Source of the DNA: an uncultured Prevotella sp. | GTDB taxonomy: Bacteria; Bacteroidota; Bacteroidia; Bacteroidales; Bacteroidaceae | NCBI GenBank assembly: GCA_905210845.1 | Contig: CAJLYG010000001.1 | Span: forward strand, 4,712 to 68,711 | DNA: 64,000 nt | Direction: 5' to 3' | Shown: positions 26,874 through 36,980 of the stretch, one piece after another | How the letters are laid out: each line of letters begins with the position of its first letter | How positions within the stretch are numbered: position 1 is the stretch's first letter | Program-made: the position numbers and the translations under genes | The notes under the pieces: generated by a model | Seen by the model: only the letters and a program-made list of their open reading frames with translations | What the model was told of the DNA's origin: nothing | Databases searched by the model: none

Positions 26874-28640
26874 ATGGAAATAAATAAGATACACTTGGCC
26901 ATCGACGGTCATCCCATCAGTGTCGAGAGGGGGACAACCCTTATGGAAGCTGCAGAACAGGTAGGCATCCATATCCCCAGGTTATGTCACATTGATATGA
27001 AAGGCACCTGCGTACAAAATCGTCCAGCTTCTTGCCGGCTGTGCGTAGTGGAAGTAGAACACAGGCGAAATCTTGCTCCCTCATGTGAGACTGTGTGTAC
27101 AGAAGGCATGGTAGTAAATACACATTCTCAACGTGTGATTAGGGCAAGGAAGACCATTGCCGAGCTAATGCTGTCAGACCATCCCAACGACTGCTTGACT
27201 TGTCCAAAGTGTAGTGATTGCGAATTGCAACGGCTTGTGATGCAGTTTAACATTCGTGAAATGCCTTTTGCCGGTGGGGAAATGTCTCCAAGAAAGCATG
27301 AGCAAACGGTCTCCATCACTCGCAATATGGATAAATGCGTGTATTGCCGCCGGTGCGAGAGCATGTGTAACGATGTTCAATCTGTCGGCGTTTTGGGAGC
27401 CATACGCCGTGGGTTCAATACGACAATTGCCCCAACTTTCGACCTGATGATGGCAGACACGAATTGCACTTACTGTGGGCAATGTGTAGCAGTATGTCCT
27501 ACTGGCGCCTTGACCGAACATGATGACACTGACAGGCTAATGGACGATTTGGCAAATCCAGACAAGGTTGTGATTGCTCAGCCAGCTCCTGCCGTTCGTG
27601 TAGCATTGGGAGAAGAGTTTGGCATGGAACCAGGTACGATCGTAACAGGGAAACTGGCTACCGCCCTGCGGAATATCGGATTTGACTATGTCTTCGACAC
27701 CGACTTTGCAGCAGACCTCACGATCATGGAAGAGGGTGCTGAGATCTTGGAAAGAATCAAACGGTTCTTAAGAAATGACAAAACGGTCCGACTCCCCATT
27801 ATGACCTCTTGCTGTCCTGCATGGATAAACCTCTGCGAACATGAGTTTCCCGATATGCTTGATTATCCTTCCACGTCACGGTCACCTGCACAAATGTTTG
27901 GAAGTATCGCCAAAAGCTATTGGGCTGAGAAGATGGGGATCCCACGTGAGCAGATTGTTGTCGTCTCGATCATGCCTTGCCTTGCAAAGAAATACGAGTG
28001 CACACGACCTGAGTTTCAGACTGAAGGCTGTCCGGATGTAGATTATTCAATTTCTACCCGAGAACTGGCACGAATTATTAAACGGGCAAACATCGACTTT
28101 TCCCGCTTAGAAGACAGTGATTTCGACAGTCCTTTAGGAGAATCATCAGGTGCCGGTGTTATCTTCGGTACTACAGGAGGCGTATTGGAAGCGGCCCTGC
28201 GCACAGTATACGAGTCATTTACGGGCAAAGAGTTACAACGGATCGACTTAGAAGAGGTACGGGGCATGGAAGGAATCCGGCATGCAACCATCTATATGAA
28301 CGACTTTCCTCTTAAAGTATGTGTCGTCCATACACTTGGCAACGCCAGAAAGATCATGGATAAGCTCCGTAAAGGGGACCTCCCCTACCATGTTGTGGAG
28401 GTCATGGCATGCCCAGGAGGATGTATCGGTGGTGCCGGACAACCTTATCATCATGGCGATATTCATATCATTCAGGCACGTCAGCGTGCTCTCTATGATG
28501 AAGACAAAGGAAAACATATCCGGAAAAGTCATGAAAATCCTGATATCCAGCAACTCTATCGGGAGTATCTTGGGCATCCTCTCAGTGAAAAGGCAGAACA
28601 TCTGCTGCATACTCATTATTCTGACAAAAGTATCAAGTAA
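26874..28640 (+). CDS. hydA: HydA, catalytic [FeFe] hydrogenase subunit
   Basis: The 588-residue subunit has an N-terminal [2Fe-2S] ferredoxin domain (about 1-80), a His-Cys3 [4Fe-4S] motif (HPNDCLTCPKCSDC), two [4Fe-4S] clusters (CVYCRRCESMCND, CTYCGQCVAVCP) and the H-cluster domain. The three H-cluster signatures are complete: TSCCPAW (Cys313/314), MPCLAKKYE (Cys369) and ACPGGCIGGAGQP (Cys513, Cys517). A C-terminal small-subunit-like region follows. The enzyme reversibly reduces protons to H2 in the cytoplasm. Together with HydB and HydC it forms a bifurcating-type complex that would reoxidise NADH and ferredoxin from fermentation. The maturases HydE, HydF and HydG are encoded nearby, so the enzyme can be matured locally. 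Confidence 0.95.
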   Translation: MEINKIHLAIDGHPISVERGTTLMEAAEQVGIHIPRLCHIDMKGTCVQNRPASCRLCVVEVEHRRNLAPSCETVCTEGMVVNTHSQRVIRARKTIAELMLSDHPNDCLTCPKCSDCELQRLVMQFNIREMPFAGGEMSPRKHEQTVSITRNMDKCVYCRRCESMCNDVQSVGVLGAIRRGFNTTIAPTFDLMMADTNCTYCGQCVAVCPTGALTEHDDTDRLMDDLANPDKVVIAQPAPAVRVALGEEFGMEPGTIVTGKLATALRNIGFDYVFDTDFAADLTIMEEGAEILERIKRFLRNDKTVRLPIMTSCCPAWINLCEHEFPDMLDYPSTSRSPAQMFGSIAKSYWAEKMGIPREQIVVVSIMPCLAKKYECTRPEFQTEGCPDVDYSISTRELARIIKRANIDFSRLEDSDFDSPLGESSGAGVIFGTTGGVLEAALRTVYESFTGKELQRIDLEEVRGMEGIRHATIYMNDFPLKVCVVHTLGNARKIMDKLRKGDLPYHVVEVMACPGGCIGGAGQPYHHGDIHIIQARQRALYDEDKGKHIRKSHENPDIQQLYREYLGHPLSEKAEHLLHTHYSDKSIK

Positions 28641-28707
28641 GTTTTGATCTTCTCTAAGAGAATGTGGAACCAGTTATCATAAAGCAAAATCAAAATACCG
28701 TAAGCCT

Positions 28708-29187
28708 ATGTCTGAGATGAAATTAGCTTGTTCTGTTGTTGAAGAAACAGAAAAGATATGCGACAAATATGGAAATCAGCCTGGTGAGTTAATCAATATA
28801 TTGCATGAGGCACAGTCATTAGCAGGCTATTTACCAGAAGAGATGCAACGCATCATTGCCAGGAAGCTGGGCATCCCTGCGTCGAGGGTGTATGGTGTCG
28901 TGACTTTTTATTCCTTCTTTACGATGGCTCCCAAGGGAAGGCATCCCATATCAGTTTGCTTGGGAACAGCTTGTTATGTGCGAGGCGGTGATAAATTATT
29001 GGAGGAAATAAAGCGTGCACTGAATATTGAGGTAGGACAGACTACTCCCGATGGTAAATTCTCACTTGATTGCCTAAGATGTGTCGGGGCATGTGGACTG
29101 GCTCCAGTCATCATGATAGGCGAGAAAGTGTATGGAAGACTGCAACCTCAGGATATTCGCAAAATCCTTGCTGAAACAAAAGATTGA
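28708..29187 (+). CDS. hydC: HydC, NuoE-like [2Fe-2S] thioredoxin-fold subunit
   Basis: The 159-residue product is NuoE-like: a helical N-terminus (GELINILHEAQSLAGYLPEEMQRIIARKLGIPASRVYGVVTFYSFF) and a thioredoxin-like [2Fe-2S] domain with the ligands in VCLGTACYVRGG and CLRCVGACGLAPV. It is the small subunit of trimeric bifurcating hydrogenases. The usual gene order puts it first; here it follows HydA by 67 bases. It is convergent with hydF, with only 20 bases between the stops. Confidence 0.93.
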   Translation: MSEMKLACSVVEETEKICDKYGNQPGELINILHEAQSLAGYLPEEMQRIIARKLGIPASRVYGVVTFYSFFTMAPKGRHPISVCLGTACYVRGGDKLLEEIKRALNIEVGQTTPDGKFSLDCLRCVGACGLAPVIMIGEKVYGRLQPQDIRKILAETKD

Positions 29188-29207
29188 ACAGCCATAAGCG
29201 AGAGGAA

Positions 29208-30434
29208 TCAGAAATCAAGTGGCAACTGTAAGAGTCTTGCTATGGCGAAGCCATAATTTGTTAGGTGTAAGTGATAGGTTTTCGCAAGATTGATTCTGGA
29301 TAACATGAACCTCCGGTTGAACATGCATCCACCACAGTGGATGATGAGTTGGTAAATTGATAGATCACGGGGAAAGTCAGAACCGGAGCAGATGTCTATC
29401 TGAAGGCTTTCCCCGATTCTTTCTCGAAGGAGTCTTGGTATTTTAACCCTTCCGATGTCCTCAGCCTGTGGGACATGGGTACAGGCTTCCGCTATCAGTA
29501 CATGGGAATGCTCCGTCAAACTGTCAATCGCCCTGGCACCCTCCCGGAAAGTTTGCAGATCACCCTTACAGGCTCCCATGAGAATGGAAAAGGAGGTAAG
29601 TTTGCTCTCCTTAGGTTTCATCTTATACACAGGTGCAAAATCCTGAGAATCCGTAATGATCCAATGGGGAGCAGAGGTCAGATGAGACAAACTGTCCAAC
29701 ATCCTGTCAGTTGTACAGCATACCACGGTACATCGCTCGTCCAACAAAGCACGAATCGTCTGCACTTGGGGTAAGATCAACCGTCCTTCCGGAGCCTGAA
29801 TATCCTGTGGCATCACCAACATGACTATATTGCCATCTTCGACCATTCCCTGCAGGAGTGAGGGCTGATCATCTTTTATCTGTCGGAGATGACGAATCAT
29901 TTCCTTTCGAAGAGTGTCTATACCCTCATGGGTTAGGGCAGAGACTTCCATCACGGGGCAAGACACGACCTTCTGTAACGCTTTTGTGAACTTTCCTACG
30001 CTTCCGATTTGATCACATTTATTGACAACAATCATGCAAGGAATTTGCAATCCATGAAATTCTTTTATCCATTTCTGTTCATATCCCGTCCACATTTCCT
30101 CAAAAGAGATGGATTTCCCTACGGGCGCAACCACTAAAATGGCAAGATCCGTCATTTGCAGGCAAAGTCTGGACTTTCTGATCCTTTGCTCACCAATTTT
30201 ACCTTTGTCATCAAATCCTGCCGTATCTGTAAGCAAGCATGCTCCGATACCAGGAAGTTCCATCGCCTTGCTGACTGGATCGGTGGTTGTTCCCGGCAAA
30301 GCATTGACAATTGCTACCTGCTGTCCTGTCAGTGCATTGAGCAAGGAAGATTTGCCTACATTCCTACGCCCAAACAAGGTTATATGCAACCGGTTGGCTG
30401 AAGGAGTATGGTTTAAGTCGGAACATACATTCAT
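29208..30434 (-). CDS. hydF: HydF, [FeFe]-hydrogenase H-cluster maturation GTPase
   Basis: The 408-residue product has an N-terminal TrmE-like GTPase domain (GRRNVGKSSLLNAL P-loop, DTAGFDD, NKCDQIG), a dimerisation region, and a C-terminal [4Fe-4S]-binding domain with the Cys ligands of HCGGCMFNRR and an upstream CTHVPQAEDIG segment. HydF is the scaffold on which the 2Fe subcluster made by HydE and HydG is assembled before transfer to HydA. It is 21 bases downstream of hydG and likely co-transcribed with it. Confidence 0.95.
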   Translation of the reverse strand: MNVCSDLNHTPSANRLHITLFGRRNVGKSSLLNALTGQQVAIVNALPGTTTDPVSKAMELPGIGACLLTDTAGFDDKGKIGEQRIRKSRLCLQMTDLAILVVAPVGKSISFEEMWTGYEQKWIKEFHGLQIPCMIVVNKCDQIGSVGKFTKALQKVVSCPVMEVSALTHEGIDTLRKEMIRHLRQIKDDQPSLLQGMVEDGNIVMLVMPQDIQAPEGRLILPQVQTIRALLDERCTVVCCTTDRMLDSLSHLTSAPHWIITDSQDFAPVYKMKPKESKLTSFSILMGACKGDLQTFREGARAIDSLTEHSHVLIAEACTHVPQAEDIGRVKIPRLLRERIGESLQIDICSGSDFPRDLSIYQLIIHCGGCMFNRRFMLSRINLAKTYHLHLTNYGFAIARLLQLPLDF

Positions 30435-30455
30435 CTGCGTATATCTTGATGGGGC

Positions 30456-31871
30456 TTAAAACCTGAAATCGCGCTGTCCCGCTTCAATCTCTTTCAGATA
30501 CTGGATTGTCAACCGGCGTATATTTGGTTCCTGAATATTCGCCACCTCTCGGGCAATCATCTCCTCCCCCTTTCTGCGAGTATCAGGTTCCGCATAATCA
30601 ATGAGGTATTCCTTCAGGGTAAAGAGGGCATTTGGAGTACAACAATGACCTATCTTCCCGGCTTTTACCAATGCCATGAAACGGTCACCCGTCCTACCTG
30701 CACGATAACAAGCTGTACAGAAACTTGGAATATGCTTCATGTCAAACAGCCAAGATACCACTTGGTCAAGTGAACGCAAGTCACTGACATCAAACTGGGC
30801 CGTCTCGTCATGTCGTTCCGGTGTCGTATATCCTCCTACACTTGTGCGGCTGCCCCCACTGATTTGTGAGACGCCCAATTCCAAAACCTTCTCCCGCACC
30901 TTTTGTGACTCGCGTGTGGAGATAATCATCCCCGTATATGGAGCTGCCAAACGGATGATAGCAACGATCTTGATAAAGATATCATCTGGCAAAGTATTGG
31001 GGTAATCCTCCAAGGAGATATCCTCTGCTGGGCATATTCGTGGAACGCTAATAGTATGTGGCCCTACTCCAAAGCGTGCTTCCAAATGCTCAGCATGCAT
31101 GAGCAGCCCTACAAAGTCGTACTTATAGGTAGTCAGCCCAAATAAGACTCCAATGCCTACATCGTCGCAGCCACCTAACTGGGCACGATCCATGGCCTCT
31201 GTATGGTAGGCATAGTTGCTTTTAGGACCGGTCGGATGCAATTCCTCATAATTTTTTTTGTTGTAAGTCTCTTGAAAGAGAATATAAGTACCAATTCCTG
31301 CTGCTTTTAGCCGTCGGTAGCTCTCTACGTCTGTAGCGGCAATATTTACATTGACACGCCGGATCTCCCCATTGCCCGACTTTGTAGCATAAATGGTACG
31401 GATAGATTCCAAGATATATTCCAAAGGGTTATGGACAGGATCCTCACCTGACTCTATGGCAAGACGTTTATGCCCCATATTTTCCAAGGCAATGACTTCC
31501 TTCCGTATCTCCTCTTGCGTCAGTTTCTTGCGTGTAATCGTTTTGTTCTTATAGTGATACGGGCAATACAGGCAACCGTTTATACAATAATTGGATAAAT
31601 ACAAAGGAGCAAAAAGGACAATACGGTTGCCATAGAAAGCCTCCTTCACTTTCTTAGCGAGCACGAAACAACGACCGATCAGGTCCTTCTCCTCACAAAG
31701 GAGCAATACCGCAGCCTCCCTGTGCGTAATCCCTTTGCAATTGCTGGCTTTCTGGAGAATCTCCTCTATCAACGGTCGATTGTTTTTGTTACGCTCTGCG
31801 TAATCCAAGGTATCAAGGATCTCACCGTCGTCGATAAAATCCTCTGCATGTTCTGATTTTGGGTTATACAT
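30456..31871 (-). CDS. hydG: HydG, radical SAM tyrosine lyase for H-cluster assembly
   Basis: The 471-residue product contains the radical SAM motif as CINGCLYCPY (CxxxCxxC, about residue 95-102) and the C-terminal auxiliary cluster ligands in FCTACYRAGRTGD and GHCCTPN. HydG cleaves tyrosine to supply CO and cyanide ligands for the di-iron subcluster. It lies between the GH3 gene (30-base gap) and hydF (21-base gap) on the minus strand. Confidence 0.95.
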   Translation of the reverse strand: MYNPKSEHAEDFIDDGEILDTLDYAERNKNNRPLIEEILQKASNCKGITHREAAVLLLCEEKDLIGRCFVLAKKVKEAFYGNRIVLFAPLYLSNYCINGCLYCPYHYKNKTITRKKLTQEEIRKEVIALENMGHKRLAIESGEDPVHNPLEYILESIRTIYATKSGNGEIRRVNVNIAATDVESYRRLKAAGIGTYILFQETYNKKNYEELHPTGPKSNYAYHTEAMDRAQLGGCDDVGIGVLFGLTTYKYDFVGLLMHAEHLEARFGVGPHTISVPRICPAEDISLEDYPNTLPDDIFIKIVAIIRLAAPYTGMIISTRESQKVREKVLELGVSQISGGSRTSVGGYTTPERHDETAQFDVSDLRSLDQVVSWLFDMKHIPSFCTACYRAGRTGDRFMALVKAGKIGHCCTPNALFTLKEYLIDYAEPDTRRKGEEMIAREVANIQEPNIRRLTIQYLKEIEAGQRDFRF

Positions 31872-31901
31872 AGTCTATCTTAATTCCACACCATTTTGTA
31901 A

Positions 31902-34166
31902 TTATCTGATAACCTGCAATGTGACCTTTTGCAGGTTATGGTCACTACTGTCCGATCCCACCATAATATCGTAAGTACCGCTATCAAGCACATCCCGGTC
32001 TTGTACATCCTTATATTTCAGCATGTCGGGCGTGAGGACAAAGTCGACACGGCGACTCTCGCCAGACTGGAGATGAATACGGCGAAAAGCTTTTAGCTCT
32101 TTCACTGGACGGGCAATCTGCGCTGATGGATTATGGATGTAGAGCTGGACAACCTCGTAGCCATCACGCTTACCAGTATTCTCCACCACGACAGAGACGG
32201 TAGTCTGCCCGTCATGGGTGAGGGTCGTAGTACCCAACACTGGTTTGCCATAGCGGAACGTAGTGTAACCCAATCCGTAGCCAAAGGGATAGAGTGCGTC
32301 GTTCCGTACATCGATGTAGTTGCTATGGTACTTATAATATTTCTTCGCGCCCTCAGCCACAGGACGTCCCGTGTTCAGGTGATTATAATAAATAGGTATC
32401 TGACCCATGCACTGCGGCAGGCTCATGGTGAGGCGACCTGATGGAGCCTTGTCGCCAAAAAGCACATCGCAGATGGCGTCAGCGGCCTCTGATCCACCAA
32501 ACCACACGTTGAGAATAGCCCGACAATGCTCACTCTCCCACTTTAGGATGGTGGGACGTCCCGCGAAGTTGAGCAATACGACGGGCTTACCCGTAGCGCA
32601 AAGTTTTCTCAACAGCCGCATCTGTGCTTCCGGAAGGTTGAGATCAGCACGTGAAGAACTCTCACCACTCATCTCCGTCATCTCGCCCATAGCACAGACG
32701 ATAACGTCGGCATCAGCAGCCACTCGCAATGCCTCACGCTCAGCACGGGTGGCATCAACACGTGGGATGGGTCGACCAAATGAGCAATTCGCTTGTATCG
32801 TCGAGTCATCATAGATGTTGCAACCTTGTGCATACACTACCTTAGCCGCCGTGCCCACGGCACGCTGCATTGCCTCTTTCAGAGTGCTATACAACTCAGG
32901 CTTGTCAGCGGTTGACCAACATCCCACCATGTTTGAGCGGTCATCTGCAAGGGGACCAATTAGAGCGATCGTGCCCTGTTTACGGAGCGGCAGCACATCG
33001 CCCTCGTTCTTCAACAGCACAAATGTCTCTGCAGCCATATCACGCGCTAACTTACGATGCTCAGGGGTATAGAGTTCGGTTTTCATGCGCTTAGCATCAA
33101 GGAAACGATAAGGATCCTGAAAGAGTCCTAAGGTATACTTTGCCTCTAACACGCGTCGGCAAGCCTGATTGATATCTGCTTCACTTATCCGTCCTTCTTC
33201 AACAAGTTTCTTCAACTGAGCGGCGTAAGCATTAGAACACATATCCATGTCAGTCCCAGCCTTCAGCGCAAGCTCGGAGCAGCGCGCAGCGTTACCAAGT
33301 CCATGGATAGTCATCTCACCAATCGAGCCATAATCGGTAACAAGGAATCCTTTAAAGCCCCATTGACGGCGCAAAACGTCATTGATAAGCCAGTCGTTAG
33401 CGGTAGCAGGGATGCCATCTACTAAATTAAACGAAGACATGACCGACCCCACACCAGCCTTCACTGCAGCTTCATAAGGTGGGAAGTACTGATTATACAT
33501 GCGCACATGGCTCATGTCCACCGTGTTATAGTCTCGCCCAGCTTCAGCAGCTCCATAAAGGGCATAGTGCTTCAGGCAGGCCATGGCATTGCGAGGACTA
33601 TAGTTGCCTTGAATACCCTCGACCATGGCACGGGCAATGCAACTGCCTAAGAACGGATCTTCTCCTGCACCCTCAGCCACACGTCCCCAGCGAGGGTCAA
33701 TGGCAATGTCAACCATCGGGCTATATTCCCAGTTGATACCCTGAGAGGTCGCCTCAGAAGCAGCCATGGCCGCACCAAGACGGATAGCCGTAGTATCCCA
33801 ACTACACGACTGCGCCAACGGGATAGGCAGCACTGTTCGGAAGCCATGGATCACATCAAAGCCAAAGAGCAATGGGATACCCAAGCGACTCTTCTTCACC
33901 GCTACTTGTTGCAGTGCCTTGATTTTCTCAGGGTCACGAATGCTCAGCACTGCTCCAAGCTGACCGTCGGAAACGAGTTTGGCCAATGGGCTGTCCATTA
34001 CCTTGCCAGTGACAATGTCCCCACCCGGCAAAAGATTGAGCTGTCCTATCTTCTCCTCTAAAGTCATACGACTCATAAGCTGAGAAATGAACTCATCACG
34101 GTCGGAAGATGCATATGCGGCTACCGACAACAGGCACAAGAAGATAAAGATGATTTGTTTCTTCAT
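31902..34166 (-). CDS. GH3 beta-glucosidase (BglX-like), secreted
   Basis: From MKKQIIFIF the product is 754 residues with a signal peptide ending around AYASSD. GH3 N-terminal barrel: MTLEEKIGQLNLLPGG, GIPLLFGFDVIHGFRT, WEYSPMVDIAIDPRWGRVAEGAGEDP and the nucleophile Asp in FLVTDYGSIGEM. C-terminal alpha/beta sandwich and fibronectin-III-like domain (GYGLGYTTF, TVSVVVENTGKRDGYEVVQLY) follow. It cleaves beta-linked glucose from oligosaccharides in the periplasm. It lies inside the hydrogenase maturation block, only 30 bases before hydG, so GH3 and hydG-hydF may share a transcript. A TATCTTTG element (rc 34323-34330) lies about 155 bases upstream. Confidence 0.9.
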   Translation of the reverse strand: MKKQIIFIFLCLLSVAAYASSDRDEFISQLMSRMTLEEKIGQLNLLPGGDIVTGKVMDSPLAKLVSDGQLGAVLSIRDPEKIKALQQVAVKKSRLGIPLLFGFDVIHGFRTVLPIPLAQSCSWDTTAIRLGAAMAASEATSQGINWEYSPMVDIAIDPRWGRVAEGAGEDPFLGSCIARAMVEGIQGNYSPRNAMACLKHYALYGAAEAGRDYNTVDMSHVRMYNQYFPPYEAAVKAGVGSVMSSFNLVDGIPATANDWLINDVLRRQWGFKGFLVTDYGSIGEMTIHGLGNAARCSELALKAGTDMDMCSNAYAAQLKKLVEEGRISEADINQACRRVLEAKYTLGLFQDPYRFLDAKRMKTELYTPEHRKLARDMAAETFVLLKNEGDVLPLRKQGTIALIGPLADDRSNMVGCWSTADKPELYSTLKEAMQRAVGTAAKVVYAQGCNIYDDSTIQANCSFGRPIPRVDATRAEREALRVAADADVIVCAMGEMTEMSGESSSRADLNLPEAQMRLLRKLCATGKPVVLLNFAGRPTILKWESEHCRAILNVWFGGSEAADAICDVLFGDKAPSGRLTMSLPQCMGQIPIYYNHLNTGRPVAEGAKKYYKYHSNYIDVRNDALYPFGYGLGYTTFRYGKPVLGTTTLTHDGQTTVSVVVENTGKRDGYEVVQLYIHNPSAQIARPVKELKAFRRIHLQSGESRRVDFVLTPDMLKYKDVQDRDVLDSGTYDIMVGSDSSDHNLQKVTLQVIR

Positions 34167-34196
34167 ATAAGTAAATAGGTTTCTTTCGACCATCAT

Positions 34197-34503
34197 TCCG
34201 CACCATTTTTCATTTAGATTATTGATCAGTCCCCGGGCAATAAATTGCCCAGTTTTTCATGCCGAGGAAATTACCTAACTTTTGGTGCAAAAAGAAAAAA
34301 GTAATCCATCAACACGCATTGGCAAAGATAAACATTAAATCTGAGAAACTCATACTTTCGATGGAATTTTTCATATAAAGAAGAACTTTAATCTCAAATT
34401 GCCCATAGGCATTCAGGCTCACTCAACCTAAAATGTCAATCGTTTAGCCATCAGCACCATAAGATGATACGTACATTGAAGAGTAATATAGTTATATGGT
34501 TAA
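34197..34503. other. Intergenic region between GH3 and hydE
   Basis: This region of about 300 bases separates the hydE stop from the GH3 start. It carries a -7-like TATCTTTG on the minus strand (rc 34323-34330), probably for GH3-hydG-hydF. I see no gene or repeat. Confidence 0.4.
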
Positions 34504-35565
34504 CTATTTATCTTCATCACCGTTTTGGCAATGAAGACCATAATCTCCTCTGCCATAATCAATCTCATAGCCAATAGTAGAGAGTTCCTCTTCTAATAAA
34601 TGTAGACCTTCTGCTGCTTCCATGCCCGTATTTTCCTTCCGATCATAAAGAGAATAAGCATTGCGAACAGTTTTTGGAGAGAGATTGGGCATGACCACAT
34701 TGGCACCCGCAAGGATACCTATTTTCCTTCCTTCCGGTAACAACGAAGCCATCGCTGTAGTTGATGGAATAAGCGCATGGGGAAACATCAACCGGAAGAT
34801 AGAATATAGACGGGCAGTCAGTTCTATGCTTCCTGCATGCCAATCTTCGAAAGGAGTATGACGGGCGGGAATGAAAGGACCAATACCTATCATTTCTGGT
34901 TTTAAGAGTTGAATATATTGAATATCCTCAACCAATTCTTGCAAAGTCTGGTACGGGCTGCCTACCATCATCCCTGTCCCGGTCTGGTATCCCAAATCCT
35001 TTAGCGAGCGCAAGCACTGGAGTCGATGACGCAATGACATCTCTTGGGGATGGAGTTTACGATAATGCCTCTCATTACGGGTCTCATGTCTTAGCAGGTA
35101 GCGATTTGCCCCACATTGCTTCCAATAGACGTAAGTAGCCGTACTCTTCTCCCCTAATGAGAGAGTAATGGCACAGTCGGAGAAATCATGGTGGATGGCA
35201 CTTACCACGTCGCCCATCCATTCATCACGGTTATCAGGCAGCTCACCGCCCTGAAGGACAAAGGTACGGAAACCTAATTGGTATCCTTTCCAACAGCATG
35301 CCAGGATTTCTTCCTTGGTCAAGGAATACCGGTGAAGATGAAGATTGCTTTTCCTAATCCCACAATACAGGCAATCGTTACGGCAACAATTACTGATTTC
35401 GATGAGCCCTCGGATCAAGATTTTATTTCCAAAGATCTCCTTTGCCACTTCACGGGCACTCTGGAACAAATACCTTTCCGTCTCTTTGTCAGCGCATAGT
35501 AGCGACTGATACCCATCAGCAGTTAAGGTATGTTCAGATCTCAACCGGTCAACCTCCGTTCTCAT
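34504..35565 (-). CDS. hydE: HydE, radical SAM H-cluster maturase
   Basis: The 353-residue product has the radical SAM motif CCRNDCLYCG (CxxxCxxC, about residues 61-69), the SAM-binding GGE-like LQGGELPD, and the C-terminal segment VVMPNLSPKTVRNAYSLYDRKENTG typical of HydE/BioB-like proteins. HydE works with HydG and HydF to build the H-cluster. The start codon overlaps the stop of the upstream membrane protein gene in an ATGA, so translation is likely coupled to that unrelated gene. A GH3 gene separates it from hydG. Confidence 0.93.
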   Translation of the reverse strand: MRTEVDRLRSEHTLTADGYQSLLCADKETERYLFQSAREVAKEIFGNKILIRGLIEISNCCRNDCLYCGIRKSNLHLHRYSLTKEEILACCWKGYQLGFRTFVLQGGELPDNRDEWMGDVVSAIHHDFSDCAITLSLGEKSTATYVYWKQCGANRYLLRHETRNERHYRKLHPQEMSLRHRLQCLRSLKDLGYQTGTGMMVGSPYQTLQELVEDIQYIQLLKPEMIGIGPFIPARHTPFEDWHAGSIELTARLYSIFRLMFPHALIPSTTAMASLLPEGRKIGILAGANVVMPNLSPKTVRNAYSLYDRKENTGMEAAEGLHLLEEELSTIGYEIDYGRGDYGLHCQNGDEDK

Positions 35566-36860
35566 GTTCTCTTTCCTCTTCTTATTTTTAGACCAAAGAT
35601 GGCTATGGATGCTAAGATGATAAAATAAGGCATCAGAGGGATATGGAATCTTGATTCTCCTTTACCAGCGATGATAATGATAAACAATGTATAGAGAAGA
35701 ACCATGCCAAATAGCAAGATGAAGTTGAATACTTCCCTCTTTCGCAATAATAGATAAGCACCAATGGCAGCCAATAGTAAAAAAGCATAATAATACATCA
35801 GATTGTAGACCACGAGCCATTGTAGTACGGTATATTGGGGAAACTCCTTCACTAAAGTTATCATACTCAATTTACTATAGAGATAGGGGCTGTCTTTTTT
35901 ATCCTGCAAGAACGTGCAAAATGTAGTATTGTCGGATATGTAAGTTTTCACTAACTTATATGGCATCTGCCGAAGATATTCCAATTTATTGTTGGATAGC
36001 CATATAAAGAAGTGATCCCTCCAAACATGGTCTCTTGTGATAGGATCGATGCAATTATCATTGGGGACATACATGGGATGATGGTGCTCAAACAAAGCAT
36101 AATCCGCCTCTTTATTCTGATCATTTATCCAAGAATGCCGCATCAAATTCATCCATCCAGTGTGTGCTTGTGAAAAGAATCTGCCCGTATTATGATAGTT
36201 AACAAATCCTACTGAAATATTGAAGAATAGGTACACGCCCACGATACGACCAATATATTGAAAGGAATGCCTCTTCTTCTGATAAACAACAAGCAGGATA
36301 AGGATAGCCAACAAGACTAAAGACAGGGGACGGTACCAATTGCCTATAGCAAGGCATAAGCCACAAGCCATATACTTTTCCTTCAAAAACATATAGACAG
36401 AAAGCAAAGTAAAAAAGGTAAATGGAACTTCACTTAGGAAAGAATTAGCCTCTCCATAGTTGGCAGGGTACAATACATAAACACATAGAGCAATAAAAGC
36501 TATTGTATCATTCGTCAGATGCTTGGCAATTTGGAAGACCAACCATACTGAGATGCTTTTCATCAGAATATAAAGGATATGTACGGGATAAACAGAATGG
36601 AAAGCATACAAACTGCCTACCAAAGTATTGATAGCCCCTAAGTTCCAAATAAAAGGTAATTCATGCATTTGGCTTGCTGTAGGATAGATGCCATGCTCAA
36701 GCACACTCTGCCTTGCCAAAGGCAAATAATCATTGCTATCAGGATAGGGAGTATACCCCCAAATCAATAGACAAAGCAATTGGAGTATGGCAAAGCAAAG
36801 CACCATGATCCATCCTATTTTTTCTTTCGAACATTTCATATACTCATTCTTCTGATACAC
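35562..36860 (-). CDS. Polytopic membrane protein of the GT-C/ArnT-like (GT39) glycosyltransferase type
   Basis: The product is 432 residues (425 if translation starts at the second Met, 36839) with about ten hydrophobic segments. The first periplasmic loop has PYPDSNDYLPLARQSVLEHGIYP, resembling the acidic loop motif of GT-C enzymes that use lipid-linked sugars, and FLSEVPFTFFTLLSVYMFL fits the multi-span core. The likely role is transfer of sugar from a polyprenyl donor to an envelope acceptor, by class only. The 3' end overlaps hydE by four bases. Upstream lie two hairpins that probably end transcription from the sulfotransferase remnant. Confidence 0.6.
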   Translation of the reverse strand: MYQKNEYMKCSKEKIGWIMVLCFAILQLLCLLIWGYTPYPDSNDYLPLARQSVLEHGIYPTASQMHELPFIWNLGAINTLVGSLYAFHSVYPVHILYILMKSISVWLVFQIAKHLTNDTIAFIALCVYVLYPANYGEANSFLSEVPFTFFTLLSVYMFLKEKYMACGLCLAIGNWYRPLSLVLLAILILLVVYQKKRHSFQYIGRIVGVYLFFNISVGFVNYHNTGRFFSQAHTGWMNLMRHSWINDQNKEADYALFEHHHPMYVPNDNCIDPITRDHVWRDHFFIWLSNNKLEYLRQMPYKLVKTYISDNTTFCTFLQDKKDSPYLYSKLSMITLVKEFPQYTVLQWLVVYNLMYYYAFLLLAAIGAYLLLRKREVFNFILLFGMVLLYTLFIIIIAGKGESRFHIPLMPYFIILASIAIFGLKIRRGKRT

Positions 36861-36980
36861 TATATAAGGGATATGATAAGATTAAGATACAGTACAAGCA
36901 TTGCCCCTGCTGTCGATATAAATACTCCAGGCCTACTTCTTTCATTGTATTTTCGTTTAAAGACAATTGCAAAAATACAA

